Notes: generated by a model from the sequence alone, not told the origin. Numbered from the stretch's first letter, positions 8,485 through 19,423 are shown. The stretch: 64,000 bases of DNA from Gordonia sp. PDNC005 (GCF_016919385.1 NZ_CP070351.1:2170001-2234000); one strand, 5' to 3'. Numbers and translations: made by a program.

Positions 8485-8741
8485 CGCTAGACGTGCCACG
8501 ACGTGCAGTTCGTCCGTTCGGATGAACTCTGTGCAGAGAGCACTTCGCAGGGACGTTTCTTTCCGACCCCGCTCCTACGTTGATGTCCACCAGCAACCGG
8601 GCCGAAGGCGCGCGACCCGTCGCCGACGAGTACCGTCGATGATGTGCTTCGAGCTGCTGGAGACATCGAAGAAGCGGCAGCTCACGTTCGGCCGCGACCT
8701 GCTCGTGCTTCCCGTGCTCATCGGCACGTACGCGGTGACGA
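8485..8741. other. Convergent gap between pknL and aroG with a coding-like fragment
   Basis: The 257 bases separate two convergent genes. No clear terminator hairpin was found. From 8641 (ATGATG) to about 8750 the plus strand reads FELLETSKKRQLTFGRDLL, then LVLPVLIGTYAV, with nearly every third codon base G or C. That looks like real coding sequence, but there is no matching upstream part and the frame then runs antisense into aroG. I do not recognise it; it may be a gene remnant or a short ORF. Confidence 0.3.
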
Positions 8742-10647
<1,906 letters not shown>

Positions 10648-10687
10648 GAGTTGAAGGTTATCCCCCCGCAGCGGCCATAATCTCCCT

Positions 10688-11974
10688 ATGTCCTCCTCGA
10701 CCCGCGCCGCCGAGTCCACGCTGCGCCGTTGGCGGCCGGGCCCGGGGGGGTCGGCGCTGGCCGCTCTCGTGTTCATCGTGTCGTCGACGCTGCAGATCGC
10801 CGGCGTCCCGTTCACCTCGAGTTTCGGCACGCGGACCCGCTTCGACATGGACGTCTACCGCCTCGGCGGGCAGATGTGGCACCAGGGGTTCAGCCTGTAC
10901 GCCGACGGCTCGTTGCCGTTCACCGAGGACGGGATCTGGCTGCCGTTCACCTATCCGCCGTTTGCGGCGCTGCTGTTCACACCGCTCGGCGCGATGTCGT
11001 TGGCGGTGACGAGCATCGGCGTCTCCGTCGTCACGGTGCTGCTGCTCGTGTATGTGACCAAGGTGACGTTCGACGTCCTCGGGGTCGGCGATCGTGCAAA
11101 CCGGTGGCAGGCGGCATCGCTGCTGTCCGCTGTGACGGTGTGGTTCAACCCGTTCGGGATGACGCTGGGATTCGGGCAGATCAATCTGGTGCTGATGGCG
11201 GTGATCGTCGTCGACGTCTTCATCGTCGGACGCACCCCGGGCCCGTCGACCGCACTTCAGGGTGTGCTGACCGGCCTGGCCGCCGCCGTGAAGCTGACCC
11301 CGCTCGTGTTCCTCGGCGTCTTCCTGGCGGCCGGACGGGTCCGTGCGGCCGTGACCGGCGTCGTGACGTTCGTCGGCGCAGCCGCCATCGCCTGGGTGTG
11401 GATCCCCGACGACTCGAAGACGTACTGGACCGACACGGTGTTCCACACGGGGCGGATCGGCGAGCCCGAAGGTCGCATCAATCAGAACCTGAACGCGCTG
11501 TGGCTGCGCCTGTTCGACGACGGCGGATCGACGGCGTCGATCCTCTGGGTGCTGTCGAGCCTGCTGGTGACGGTGCCCGCCCTCCTCGCCGTCCTCGCGG
11601 CACGTCCACGCGAGGCGTTCTCCCCCGGCCCGATCGGCGGCCGGGTGAACGCAATGGTCGTCACATGCGCGATCGCGGTGTGGGGGCTGCTCGTCTCCCC
11701 GACCACCTGGGCTCATCACTGGGTCTGGTGTGTGCCCGCGATCCTGACGTGCCTGGTGTTCGTGTTCCGGGCCGATTCCGGTCGGGTGCGGGCGGTGTAC
11801 GGGTCGTTGGCCGTGGTCGGAACGGTCGTCTTCGCGATGGGGCCGTTCCAGTTGCTTCCGCCGATCCAGGACGGCTGGGCGTGGTGGCAGCACATCGTCG
11901 GAAACGCGTACCCGCTCTGGGGCATCGCGCTGCTCATCGCCTTCTGGCGACTCCCGTACCGGCCCGCCTCGTGA
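10688..11974 (+). CDS. mptC: GT87 alpha-(1->2)-mannosyltransferase (Rv2181 type)
   Basis: Polytopic GT-C enzyme that adds alpha-1,2-mannose branches to the mannan chain of lipomannan/lipoarabinomannan with polyprenyl-phosphomannose as donor. 428 residues with about 10 membrane segments. The family loop RFDMDVYRLGGQMWHQGFSLY carries the expected acidic residues, followed by TYPPFAALLF. The counterpart by position is Rv2181. It is transcribed alone, divergent from the exoribonuclease and convergent with the acyltransferase. Together with the mannosyltransferase at 2628 and PimB' at 18305 it shows that lipoglycan assembly is spread over this region. Confidence 0.85.
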   Translation: MSSSTRAAESTLRRWRPGPGGSALAALVFIVSSTLQIAGVPFTSSFGTRTRFDMDVYRLGGQMWHQGFSLYADGSLPFTEDGIWLPFTYPPFAALLFTPLGAMSLAVTSIGVSVVTVLLLVYVTKVTFDVLGVGDRANRWQAASLLSAVTVWFNPFGMTLGFGQINLVLMAVIVVDVFIVGRTPGPSTALQGVLTGLAAAVKLTPLVFLGVFLAAGRVRAAVTGVVTFVGAAAIAWVWIPDDSKTYWTDTVFHTGRIGEPEGRINQNLNALWLRLFDDGGSTASILWVLSSLLVTVPALLAVLAARPREAFSPGPIGGRVNAMVVTCAIAVWGLLVSPTTWAHHWVWCVPAILTCLVFVFRADSGRVRAVYGSLAVVGTVVFAMGPFQLLPPIQDGWAWWQHIVGNAYPLWGIALLIAFWRLPYRPAS

Positions 11975-12004
11975 CTGCCGAAAGCGGTTCGCGGTCCCCA
12001 GCCG

Positions 12005-12730
12005 TCAGGCTGCGGGTTCGCCGCCGTCCATCAGTTCTTCGGCCTTCTTGTACGTGCCGTCGGAGTTCTTGAGCTTCGCGGCGTACACGTCCACGTACTG
12101 CTGCCCGGTCAGACGCATGAGCGCGTACATGATCTCGTCGGTCACGGCGCGTTCGATGAAACGATTGCCCGCCATGCCCTCGTAGCGTGAGAAGTCGAGG
12201 GGTTCGCCGACACGAACCGTGATGCGGGTGGGACGGGGAAGAATGGTCCCGGGCGGGTTGATTCGCTCGGTGCCGATCATCGCCACGGGGATGACGGGTT
12301 TTCCGGTCTCCAACGCCATGCGGGCGAGTCCGGTCTTGCCCTTGTAGAGGCGACCGTCGGGCGAGCGGGTCCCCTCGGGGTACAGACAGAGCAGACCGCC
12401 GGCGTCGAGGACACGCTTACCCGCGATCAGGGCGCCTGCAGCGGCGCTGGCTCCGGACCGGTCGATCGGAATCTGACCCGACGAGCTGAAGAACCACTTC
12501 TTGAACTTGCCTTTGACGCCGCCCTCGGTGAAGTACTCCGACTTCGCGAGGAAGAAGATGCGACGACGAACCATCAGCGGAAGGTAAAAGCTGTCGACGA
12601 CGGCGAGGTGATTGGACGCGATCAGAGCAGCGCCCGACTTCGGGATGTTGTCGTGCCCCTCGACGGTGGGGCGACCCATGAGCCGCAGTCCCGGGCCCAT
12701 GAGGATGTACTTGAAGATGAAGTACCACAT
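12005..12730 (-). CDS. 1-acyl-sn-glycerol-3-phosphate acyltransferase (PlsC family)
   Basis: Acyltransferase of glycerolipid synthesis at the membrane. The NHLAVVD motif (HX4D) carries the catalytic His/Asp, PEGTRSPDG is the substrate-binding block, and VIPVAMIGT the fourth block. I start at ATG 12730 (WYFIFKYILMGPGL), which matches the mycobacterial protein and has an AAGGGA site upstream; an in-frame start 57 bases further upstream would add a 19-residue non-conserved tail. 241 residues. The order Rv2181-Rv2182c is kept. The substrate could be lysophosphatidic acid or a lipoglycan anchor; sequence alone does not decide. Confidence 0.85.
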   Translation of the reverse strand: MWYFIFKYILMGPGLRLMGRPTVEGHDNIPKSGAALIASNHLAVVDSFYLPLMVRRRIFFLAKSEYFTEGGVKGKFKKWFFSSSGQIPIDRSGASAAAGALIAGKRVLDAGGLLCLYPEGTRSPDGRLYKGKTGLARMALETGKPVIPVAMIGTERINPPGTILPRPTRITVRVGEPLDFSRYEGMAGNRFIERAVTDEIMYALMRLTGQQYVDVYAAKLKNSDGTYKKAEELMDGGEPAA

Positions 12731-12788
12731 GCTCGCGTCAAGTCCCTTCTCACGACTGCCGGTCGGCTCGTCGGTGCGTCGCCTCACT

Positions 12789-13763
12789 CTACTGGCTTGT
12801 GCGAAGTCCCTCGCGTGCTACTTGTGCGGCGCCGATCACTCCGGCCGACTCACCCAGCTGAGTTCCGCGGATCCGGGCGAGTTGTCGGTGACCCGCACCC
12901 GTCACCGACGTCGTGTACTGCTCGCGTGCGTCGTCGAGGAACAGACTGGAGGCCGCCCCGACGCCCCCGGCCAGGACGATCAGATCCGGGTCGAACACGT
13001 CGGCGATCATGCCCAGCCCAAGCCCGAGCCATCGCGCCAGGTCCGCGTATGCGGCCAGCGCGACGGGGTCGCCGTCGGCGGCGGCTGCCGCGACTCGCCG
13101 CCCGGTGAGCGAGCCGGGGTCGGCGTCCGACTCTGCGGCCAGCACGCTGCGCGGGAACCGTTGTGAGGCGAGTATCTCGACTGCTGTGTCGACGAGTGCC
13201 GTCCCGCTGCAGTATCGCTCCCAGCAGCCCTTCTTGCCGCAGCCGCACGGACGACCGTCGGGGACCACGGTGAGGTGACCGAGTTCGGGCGCCACACCGA
13301 AACTGCCTCGGTAGAGTTGTCCACCGAGGATCAGACCCGCCCCGATTCCGGTGCCGATCGCGAGGACGAGAGTGTTGTGTCCGCGGGCCGCGGCCCCGAA
13401 GTGGAGTTCGGCGACGGCTGCAGCGTTCGCGTCGTGCTCGGCGAACACCGGCATGCCGATCCGCCGTGACATGTCGGCCGCGACATCCGCTTCGATCCAC
13501 GGCAGGTGAGGCGCGAACCGGACCGTCTTCCGGTCCGGGGTGAGAAACCCCGCGATGGCCAGTCCCACTGCTCCGACCGCCCACCTGTCACTGAGTTCAG
13601 CGACCAGCCGATCCAAACAGTGCTCAAGGGCCGACGCCGTGGACGGAGTCGCGGTGCGCAGGGTGTCCAGCATGCGGCCCGACGAGTCGACGACGCAGGC
13701 CCGGACGCTGGTGCCGCCGATGTCGATCCCCACGGTCAGGTCCGATCCCGCACTCGACGCCAC
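12789..13763 (-). CDS. ROK family sugar kinase (glucokinase-like)
   Basis: ATP-dependent hexose kinase of the ROK family. The phosphate loop DIGGTSVRA lies near the N-terminus, the catalytic Asp in EHDANAAAVAE, and the ROK zinc signature is CGCGKKGCWERYCSG. 324 residues, standard length. The start is the GTG at 13763 with a GGAG upstream; the open frame continues far upstream but without family similarity. It follows the small gene at 13769 with a 5-base gap, so both are probably one transcript. This kinase is not at this place in M. tuberculosis, so it is a synteny insertion. Glucose is the most likely substrate, but N-acetylglucosamine or mannose kinases look alike. Confidence 0.88.
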   Translation of the reverse strand: MASSAGSDLTVGIDIGGTSVRACVVDSSGRMLDTLRTATPSTASALEHCLDRLVAELSDRWAVGAVGLAIAGFLTPDRKTVRFAPHLPWIEADVAADMSRRIGMPVFAEHDANAAAVAELHFGAAARGHNTLVLAIGTGIGAGLILGGQLYRGSFGVAPELGHLTVVPDGRPCGCGKKGCWERYCSGTALVDTAVEILASQRFPRSVLAAESDADPGSLTGRRVAAAAADGDPVALAAYADLARWLGLGLGMIADVFDPDLIVLAGGVGAASSLFLDDAREQYTTSVTGAGHRQLARIRGTQLGESAGVIGAAQVAREGLRTSQ

Positions 13764-13768
13764 TCTAT

Positions 13769-14122
13769 CTACGCTCCGGAGTCCGAGATCCGGACCGGGA
13801 TCGACTCGAAACCGCTGCTCGGCGCCGGCTGTCCGGCGGGTGCCGACCGGAGCGATTCGGCGATCGCTTCGAGGATCGCGATGACTGCGGAGAGGATTCG
13901 GGCGAGGAGATCGCCGAGCTCTGCGAGCAACGTCCCCAACTCGGCTGCGAGTTCGGGGATGGGCCCTGGAACGACACCGACGGCCGCGGCGGCAGCCGAG
14001 TGCCCTCCGCCGATGATGGCTGCCAACTGATCGATGTTCGAGACCAGTCCGAGCAGCATGTCCTGCACCGGATCGCCGCTCGGGGCGGCGCCGGCGCGGG
14101 TGTCGCGCTCGTTTGCAGGCAT
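13769..14122 (-). CDS. Small hypothetical protein with amphipathic helix
   Basis: 117 residues, not recognised. The central part is helical and hydrophobic with regular leucines (PELAAELGTLLAELGDLLAR, then ILSAVIAILEAIAES), flanked by a polar N-terminus and a Pro/Ser-rich C-terminus. There is no signal peptide and no clear membrane anchor. It could be a small helical partner or membrane-associated peptide. It starts at ATG 14122 and is followed 5 bases later by the ROK kinase. In M. tuberculosis the short hypothetical Rv2183c sits between Rv2182c and Rv2184c; this may be its positional counterpart, though I cannot confirm similarity. Confidence 0.6.
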   Translation of the reverse strand: MPANERDTRAGAAPSGDPVQDMLLGLVSNIDQLAAIIGGGHSAAAAAVGVVPGPIPELAAELGTLLAELGDLLARILSAVIAILEAIAESLRSAPAGQPAPSSGFESIPVRISDSGA

Positions 14123-14221
14123 TGCTCGTGCACTCCTTCGGCGGGGTCCGACGCCCTGGTTGCCCGGCGTCGAGGGTGTGTGCGGATTCTACCGGGCGAC
14201 GTCGAAGAACTTCCGTGTCGG

Positions 14222-15430
14222 TTACCTCGCGGGCCCGGATCCGCCGTCTCGTGCGGGCCACACTGCCGGATCGGGCGAAAAGGTCACGGTGATCCGGCCG
14301 GACTCCCATCCGGCGCCGGTCACGCGACATCGCCGCAGGACAGAGGGCAGTCGGACCGGATGACGGAAGCCGTCGATAGTGACGAGCAGGTCGTCGCCCG
14401 ATCGACCGAGTTGGAGTCGATCCGGCCGCGGCAGACCTTGCCGCCACGTGAGTTCGAACACAGTGTCCACCCCGTCGCCGGACACCTTGGTGACTGTCAG
14501 TGCACCGCTGCCACGCGGTCGTCCGCTCGGCTTCTGCGCGTGCAGCGTGATCTTGCGGATGCGGGAGAGTCGATCGAGGACGCCGCCCGAGGACACTTCG
14601 TGGACGGTGACGGCATGATCGTCGCCGATGAGAGACCGAACGTGCTCGGCGACCGACGCCGTGGAGGCCGCGTCCTCACCGGCGTTGACAAGCACCGATC
14701 GCAGTGGGAGACCCGTGAGGTCGGCTACGGCGAGCTGATCGGCGGCGGCGCGGCGTCCACGGTCTCCGGCGTCGAGTACCAGGTGCGCCGACACCGAATG
14801 CGGATCGATGAGGAGCTCGGCGAGGTCTTGGCAGTCGCGGTCGATGCCCTCGACGGCGGCCGACAGCTGTGCAAGCGCAGGCTTCTCCGCGGCCTCCGCG
14901 AGGCGCGCATGCCTCGGCCACAACCGTTCCAGTGTCGTGGACAAGATGACTGGCGACCGCAGGAATGCGTGAGGATCACCGACACCGGAGAGGTCGACGA
15001 CAACCCGACGCCACCGCCCGCTGGTTGCGGCGTCGCGGATCTGGCGGAGCAGCAGAAACTCCCCGATTCCCGGTAGCGCGACCATCTCCCCCGGTGCGAT
15101 CGAGGACAGGGTCCCGACGATCGGCAGGAACGCGCGGGCGGCGCCGGCGGCCGTCAATGCCGCGGTGAAATCGGTCCACGCCTGTTCGACGACAGCCAAC
15201 GGGTCCAGGTGCAGGAGGTCGGTGTCCGCAGTGATGGCCACGGGCTCGCCTGGTACTCGGAAGACCCCCAGCCGCTCGGGGAGGTACGACTGCCGATCAA
15301 GCGTGACCAGGAGAGTGTCGCGTTCGGCGCCGAGGGGCAGGACTCCGCGATGCTCGTGTGTCGACGCGTCGACGGTCAGTGCGGCCGCCGCGGCCACCAC
15401 GGACACGCCTGATCCACCGGGTCCGAGCAC
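14222..15430 (-). CDS. ArsA-like ATPase fold protein with degenerate P-loop (Rv2184c type)
   Basis: About 402 residues of the ArsA/GET3/MinD-like fold family. The N-terminal loop reads LGPGGSGVSVVAAAAALTVDA, where active family members have GKGGVGKT; the conserved Lys is absent, so ATP hydrolysis is doubtful. A later part has the family's central region (VVVDLSGVGDPHAFLRSP) and an all-beta C-terminal domain (KITLHAQKPSGRPRG onward) seen in actinobacterial ArsA-like proteins. The start is uncertain: GTG 15430 removes most of the first strand, and the frame is open upstream into the preceding gene, so a rare start codon nearer 15454 is possible. It follows the SRPBCC gene by 23 bases on the same strand; the order Rv2184c-Rv2186c is kept. 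Function unknown. Confidence 0.75.
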   Translation of the reverse strand: MLGPGGSGVSVVAAAAALTVDASTHEHRGVLPLGAERDTLLVTLDRQSYLPERLGVFRVPGEPVAITADTDLLHLDPLAVVEQAWTDFTAALTAAGAARAFLPIVGTLSSIAPGEMVALPGIGEFLLLRQIRDAATSGRWRRVVVDLSGVGDPHAFLRSPVILSTTLERLWPRHARLAEAAEKPALAQLSAAVEGIDRDCQDLAELLIDPHSVSAHLVLDAGDRGRRAAADQLAVADLTGLPLRSVLVNAGEDAASTASVAEHVRSLIGDDHAVTVHEVSSGGVLDRLSRIRKITLHAQKPSGRPRGSGALTVTKVSGDGVDTVFELTWRQGLPRPDRLQLGRSGDDLLVTIDGFRHPVRLPSVLRRCRVTGAGWESGRITVTFSPDPAVWPARDGGSGPAR

Positions 15431-15453
15431 CAGGTGGATGGGCGTCAGATCGA

Positions 15454-15891
15454 TCAGTCTTCGACCCTCTTCTTGAGGTCGCTCAGCGCCGACGTGGTGA
15501 TCGCCTTCTCAGCACGGCGCTTAAGCTGACTGATCATCGGGATCTTGAGGTCTACGGTGAGCGTGTACGTGACCTTCGTCGAACCCTCCACCTGCTGAGT
15601 GAGCAGGTATCGACCGCGTTGGTCGCGTTGAAGATCGCTGGAGACGAGACGCCACGACACCGACGACCCGTCGTCGGCCCATTCATAGCGCAGTTCGTAG
15701 GTGTCGGCGAGGACTCCCGCGTCGAGGACGAAGCGCACGTGAACACCGCGTCCGGCGGCGTCACGCTCAAGCACTGCGACCTCGCGTGCGGCGCCGACCC
15801 ACGCCGGGTAATTCTCGAAGTCGGCGATCACAGCCATCACCGCGGCGACGTCGGCCGCGATGATCGTGGACTGCTCGGTGCTGTCGGTCAT
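15454..15891 (-). CDS. SRPBCC/START-like domain protein (Rv2185c type)
   Basis: 145-residue single-domain protein of the polyketide cyclase/START-like superfamily, which forms a helix-grip cavity for hydrophobic ligands. Family landmarks are the N-terminal strand and helix (STIIAADVAAVMAVIADFENYPAW), the central strands and the C-terminal helix (MISQLKRRAEKAITTSALSDL). No enzyme residues can be named. The start ATG overlaps the stop of the gene upstream (ATGA). Adjacent to fadD15 on the other side of a divergent promoter, it may bind an acyl or lipid ligand, but that is only inference. Confidence 0.8.
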   Translation of the reverse strand: MTDSTEQSTIIAADVAAVMAVIADFENYPAWVGAAREVAVLERDAAGRGVHVRFVLDAGVLADTYELRYEWADDGSSVSWRLVSSDLQRDQRGRYLLTQQVEGSTKVTYTLTVDLKIPMISQLKRRAEKAITTSALSDLKKRVED

Positions 15892-16295
15892 GCGACGCTC
15901 CCGCTGGTGGCGGGTCCACCGATCTCTCGGTCGGCCTCGAGGAGTTGCTTGACCTCGAAGGCCATCACCTTGCCCGCGACACGTCGCAGCCGGTTGAGCT
16001 CAGCGATCTCAGAGAGCCAAGCGTCGGGCTCCGTCGGCAGCGGTGCGACGGGTTCGGCGTGGAGGTAGTAGTGCAGGACGAAGCCGTCCATGCACTTCTC
16101 GTTCCATATCTCCATGGTTCCGGTCAGCGGGCCGGACACGCGCCAGCGGACACCTTCGTCGCCGCGGTCCTCGGCGACCTCCAACGTCAGATCCGGCCAC
16201 CACCGCCGCCACCGGGCTCGATCGCCGACAACGGCTCCGGCCAGGGACGGGGCGGCAGCGACGAATGCCTCGTCAGCCACCTGAATGCTCGTCAC
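15888..16295 (-). CDS. Polyketide cyclase/START-like hypothetical protein (Rv2186c type)
   Basis: 135 residues from a GTG at 16295 (TSIQVADEAFVAAAP). The body (RARWRRWWPDLTLEVAEDRG, GTMEIWNEKCMDGFVLHYYL) suggests a second small START-like fold, followed by a helix (ELNRLRRVAGKVMAFEVKQLL). An upstream ATG in the same frame would add 16 residues without conservation. It overlaps the downstream SRPBCC gene by ATGA, so the pair is translationally coupled. The counterpart by position is Rv2186c. It is divergent from fadD15, with 133 bases between the starts that must hold both promoters. Confidence 0.75.
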   Translation of the reverse strand: MTSIQVADEAFVAAAPSLAGAVVGDRARWRRWWPDLTLEVAEDRGDEGVRWRVSGPLTGTMEIWNEKCMDGFVLHYYLHAEPVAPLPTEPDAWLSEIAELNRLRRVAGKVMAFEVKQLLEADREIGGPATSGSVA

Positions 16296-16428
16296 CGAAC
16301 CAGCATCACATACGTGTGTCGCACGGCAAAAGCCGCCTGGCACCGCGGGACCGCATCAGCGGGGATAGAATTACCGACCAGACCAATACGTCTTGTCACA
16401 TTGTCCTGTTCTGAGAAGGTGTTTCTTG

Positions 16429-18234
16429 ATGGCAGAGTGCCGCGTCCCCGCTGAATTCAACACTCCGAAGGAGCGGAACGCGTCCGACGTCCTCTTCGAC
16501 ATCGCAGCGGCCACCCCAGCGAAGACCGTCTTCCGCGTCCAGCAGGGCACGGAATGGCTTCCGGTCTCCGCGTCCGACGCCGCCGACCGTGTCCGGTCGC
16601 TCGCCAAGGGCTTCATCGCCTCCGGCATCAAGCCTGGCGACCGAGTCGCGCTGCTGTCCTCGACCCGTATCGAGTGGACCCTCATCGACTTCGCGATCTG
16701 GTCGGCAGGCGCAGTGCCCGTCCCGATCTACGATTCCTCCTCCGGCCCGCAGATCGACTGGATCATGCGCGACTCGGCGGCCGTCGCGATCATCGCCGAG
16801 ACACCGTCGCACCGCGCCACCGTCGACGCCGTCGAGTCGATCACCGATGCCGTCGCCGTGTACCAGATCGACGACGACCCGGGTAAGGGCATCGTCGAAC
16901 TGTTCGCCGAACTCGGCAAGGACGTGACCGACGCCGAACTCGACGAGCGTCGTCGCCACCTCACCGCCGCCGATCCGGCGACCCTGATCTACACCTCGGG
17001 CACCACCGGACGTCCCAAGGGCTGCATGCTGACGCACGCGAACATGCTCGGCGAGATCGGTGGCGTGCTCGAGACCTCACTGAGCACACTCCTCGGCGAC
17101 GGCAAACGCCTCCTCTTGTTTTTGCCGATGGCCCACGTCTTGGCCCGCGCGATCAATCTCGTCGCGATCGAGGCGGGCGTCGAAGTCGGCTACACGAACA
17201 ACATCAAGGACCTGCTCCCGACCTTCGCCCAGTTCCGGCCGTCGCTGATCCTGTCGGTTCCGCGCGTGTTCGAGAAGGTCTTCAACTCGGCACGTCAGGG
17301 CGCCCACGACGGCGGCAAGGGCAAGATCTTCGATCTCGCAGCCGACACCGCGGTCGAGTACTCCAAGGCGGTTCAGTCCGGCGTGAAGCCCGGACTGGTT
17401 CTGCGAGGCAAGCACGCGCTCTTCGACAAGCTCGTCTACGCGAAGCTGCGTTCTGCGCTCGGCAGCCAATGTGAGATGGCGATCTCGGGCGGCGGGCCTC
17501 TCGGCCCGTACCTCGGCCACTTCTTCAGCGGTGCGGGTATTCCCGTATACGAGGGCTATGGCCTCACCGAGACCACCGCCGCCGTGTGTGTGAACACGCC
17601 TGGCCGAGTCCGCGTCGGCACCGTCGGTCGCCCGATTCCCGGCAACGGCGTCCGGATCGCCGACGACGGAGAGATTCTGCTCGCCGGTGAGGTCGTCTTC
17701 GCCGGCTACTGGCAGAACGAAGAGGCCACCGCGAACGCCATCGTCGACGGCTGGTTCCACACGGGTGACATCGGCAGCCTCGACGAGGACGGTTACCTAC
17801 GGATCACCGGCCGAAAGAAGGAGATCATCGTGACGGCGGGCGGCAAGAACGTCTCCCCCGGCCCGATGGAGGACATCATGCGCACGCATGCGCTCGTGTC
17901 GCAGGCCATGGTCGTCGGCGATCAGCGTCCGTTCGTGTCGACCTTGATCACGATCGACCCGGAGGCCTTCGAGGGCTGGAAGACCCGGAACGGCAAGGAC
18001 GCGGGCGCCACCGTCGCAGACCTGGCGACCGACCCCGACCTGCGTGCCGAAGTACAGCAGGCGGTCGACCAGGCCAACGAGAGTGTCTCTCGCGCCGAGG
18101 CGATCAAGAAGTTCCGCATCCTGCCCTCGGACTTCACCGAGGAGACCGGTGAACTCACGCCGACCCTCAAGGTGAAGCGCAACGTGGTCGCCGAGAAGTT
18201 CGCGGCCGACATCGAGGCTCTGTACAAGAAGTAG
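16429..18234 (+). CDS. fadD15: Long-chain acyl-CoA synthetase FadD15
   Basis: AMP-forming fatty acid:CoA ligase. The P-loop TLIYTSGTTGRPKGCML, the adenine motif YEGYGLTETTA, the hinge region WFHTGDIGSLDEDGYLRI and the C-terminal lysine block GRKKEIIVTAGGKNVSP are all present. 601 residues, the same size as M. tuberculosis FadD15, which it resembles along its whole length including the C-terminus ELTPTLKVKRNVVAEKFA. I start at ATG 16429, which has GAAGGTG seven bases upstream; an ATG 36 bases earlier is in frame but less likely. It ends before a strong hairpin. It probably activates long-chain acids for lipid synthesis or degradation. Confidence 0.95.
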   Translation: MAECRVPAEFNTPKERNASDVLFDIAAATPAKTVFRVQQGTEWLPVSASDAADRVRSLAKGFIASGIKPGDRVALLSSTRIEWTLIDFAIWSAGAVPVPIYDSSSGPQIDWIMRDSAAVAIIAETPSHRATVDAVESITDAVAVYQIDDDPGKGIVELFAELGKDVTDAELDERRRHLTAADPATLIYTSGTTGRPKGCMLTHANMLGEIGGVLETSLSTLLGDGKRLLLFLPMAHVLARAINLVAIEAGVEVGYTNNIKDLLPTFAQFRPSLILSVPRVFEKVFNSARQGAHDGGKGKIFDLAADTAVEYSKAVQSGVKPGLVLRGKHALFDKLVYAKLRSALGSQCEMAISGGGPLGPYLGHFFSGAGIPVYEGYGLTETTAAVCVNTPGRVRVGTVGRPIPGNGVRIADDGEILLAGEVVFAGYWQNEEATANAIVDGWFHTGDIGSLDEDGYLRITGRKKEIIVTAGGKNVSPGPMEDIMRTHALVSQAMVVGDQRPFVSTLITIDPEAFEGWKTRNGKDAGATVADLATDPDLRAEVQQAVDQANESVSRAEAIKKFRILPSDFTEETGELTPTLKVKRNVVAEKFAADIEALYKK

Positions 18235-18241
18235 CCGCACG

Positions 18242-18279
18242 AACGATGCCCCGCACACACGAGCGTGCGGGGCATCGTT
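18242..18279. terminator. Hairpin terminator between fadD15 and pimB'
   Basis: Perfect 15-base inverted repeat (18242-18256 with 18265-18279, core GATGCCCCGCAC) and an 8-base loop. An outer pair GCACGAA/TTCGTGC extends the stem after a bulge. It lies between the convergent ends of fadD15 and pimB', so it can act in both directions. Confidence 0.8.
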
Positions 18280-18304
18280 GTAGTTCGTGCGAGATTCGCC
18301 TGTG

Positions 18305-19423
18305 TCAGAGAAGACGCATGAGGCGGGCGGCCTGCTGCCGCCACTGCCAGTTGTCGACCGCCCAGGCCCGGCCTGCTCGCCCCATCGACTCCGCGAGTGC
18401 GGAGTCGGTCAAGATGGCGGTGATCGCTCCGGCGACCCGATCGTGGTCCCGGCCGTCGACGACGGTGCCGGTCTCACCTTCGCGGACCGTCTCCGGCGCA
18501 CCGCCCGAGTCTCCTGCGACGACGGGCACTCCGCTTGCGGACGCCTCGAGGAACACGATCCCCAGTCCTTCGACGTCGAGCCCGCGTCCACGCGTGCGGG
18601 TGGGCATCGCGAACACGTCGGCCATCGCGTGATGCTTGGGGAGTTCGTCGGCGGGCACCGAACCGGTGAACATCACCGACTCGGTGACGCCGACCGAGAC
18701 TGTGAGCTCTCTCAGGTGGTCGCCGTAAGGACCACCACCGACGATGACCAGCCGGGCGTCCGGCACCGACGCCAAGACCTTCGGCCAGGCCTCGATGAGT
18801 ACGTCCTGGCCCTTCCGTGGGACGAGCCTGGACAGGCAGAGGACAACCGGCGCATCGCCGAGACCGTATCGTCCACGGAGTTCGCCGCGAGCAGCGGCGT
18901 CTGGCGCGAAGCGATCGACGTCAACACCGCAGGGCACGTACTCGAGAGCCGCGTGCCGCCCGAACGCCGCGGCGAACCGCCCTCGCGTGTAGCGGCTGAC
19001 GTAGGTGACCACATCGGTGTTGGTGCCGATGTACCGCAGGACCTGCCGAGATCCCGGCAGCATCGACCAACCCACTTCGTGACCGTGTGTGCTCGCAACG
19101 ACCCGGGCGGCTCCGGCGCGACGCATGTGCGGGCCGAGGACCGCCAACGGTGCGGCCGCGCCGAACCACACGGTGTGCACGTTGTTGTCGCGGACGAGTC
19201 GGGCAGCTTTCCGCGCCACGAAGGGCGTCGGGATCATGAGCGTCGTGCGGTGTCGAACGATCCGGTACGGGGCAGCGGCATCGTACTCTTCGCATCCCTT
19301 CCATTTCGGCGCGTAGACGATCACGTCCTCCGGAGGCAAGAACTGGAGAAGGCTCTCGAGGTACGACTGGATTCCGCCGGGTCGCGGTGGAAAGTCGTTG
19401 GTGACGAGCAGGGTCCGTTCCAT
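18305..19423 (-). CDS. pimB: GT4 mannosyltransferase PimB'
   Basis: Cytosolic GDP-mannose-dependent transferase that adds the second mannose to phosphatidylinositol monomannoside. The N-terminus LLVTNDFPPRPGGIQSYLE has the acceptor-site loop; the donor half has CLSRLVPRKGQDVLIEAW and the EX7E-type segment GIVFLEASASGVPVVAG. 372 residues. The start ATG overlaps the stop of the upstream lipoprotein gene (ATGA), so the two are coupled. The counterpart by position is Rv2188c. Confidence 0.9.
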   Translation of the reverse strand: MERTLLVTNDFPPRPGGIQSYLESLLQFLPPEDVIVYAPKWKGCEEYDAAAPYRIVRHRTTLMIPTPFVARKAARLVRDNNVHTVWFGAAAPLAVLGPHMRRAGAARVVASTHGHEVGWSMLPGSRQVLRYIGTNTDVVTYVSRYTRGRFAAAFGRHAALEYVPCGVDVDRFAPDAAARGELRGRYGLGDAPVVLCLSRLVPRKGQDVLIEAWPKVLASVPDARLVIVGGGPYGDHLRELTVSVGVTESVMFTGSVPADELPKHHAMADVFAMPTRTRGRGLDVEGLGIVFLEASASGVPVVAGDSGGAPETVREGETGTVVDGRDHDRVAGAITAILTDSALAESMGRAGRAWAVDNWQWRQQAARLMRLL

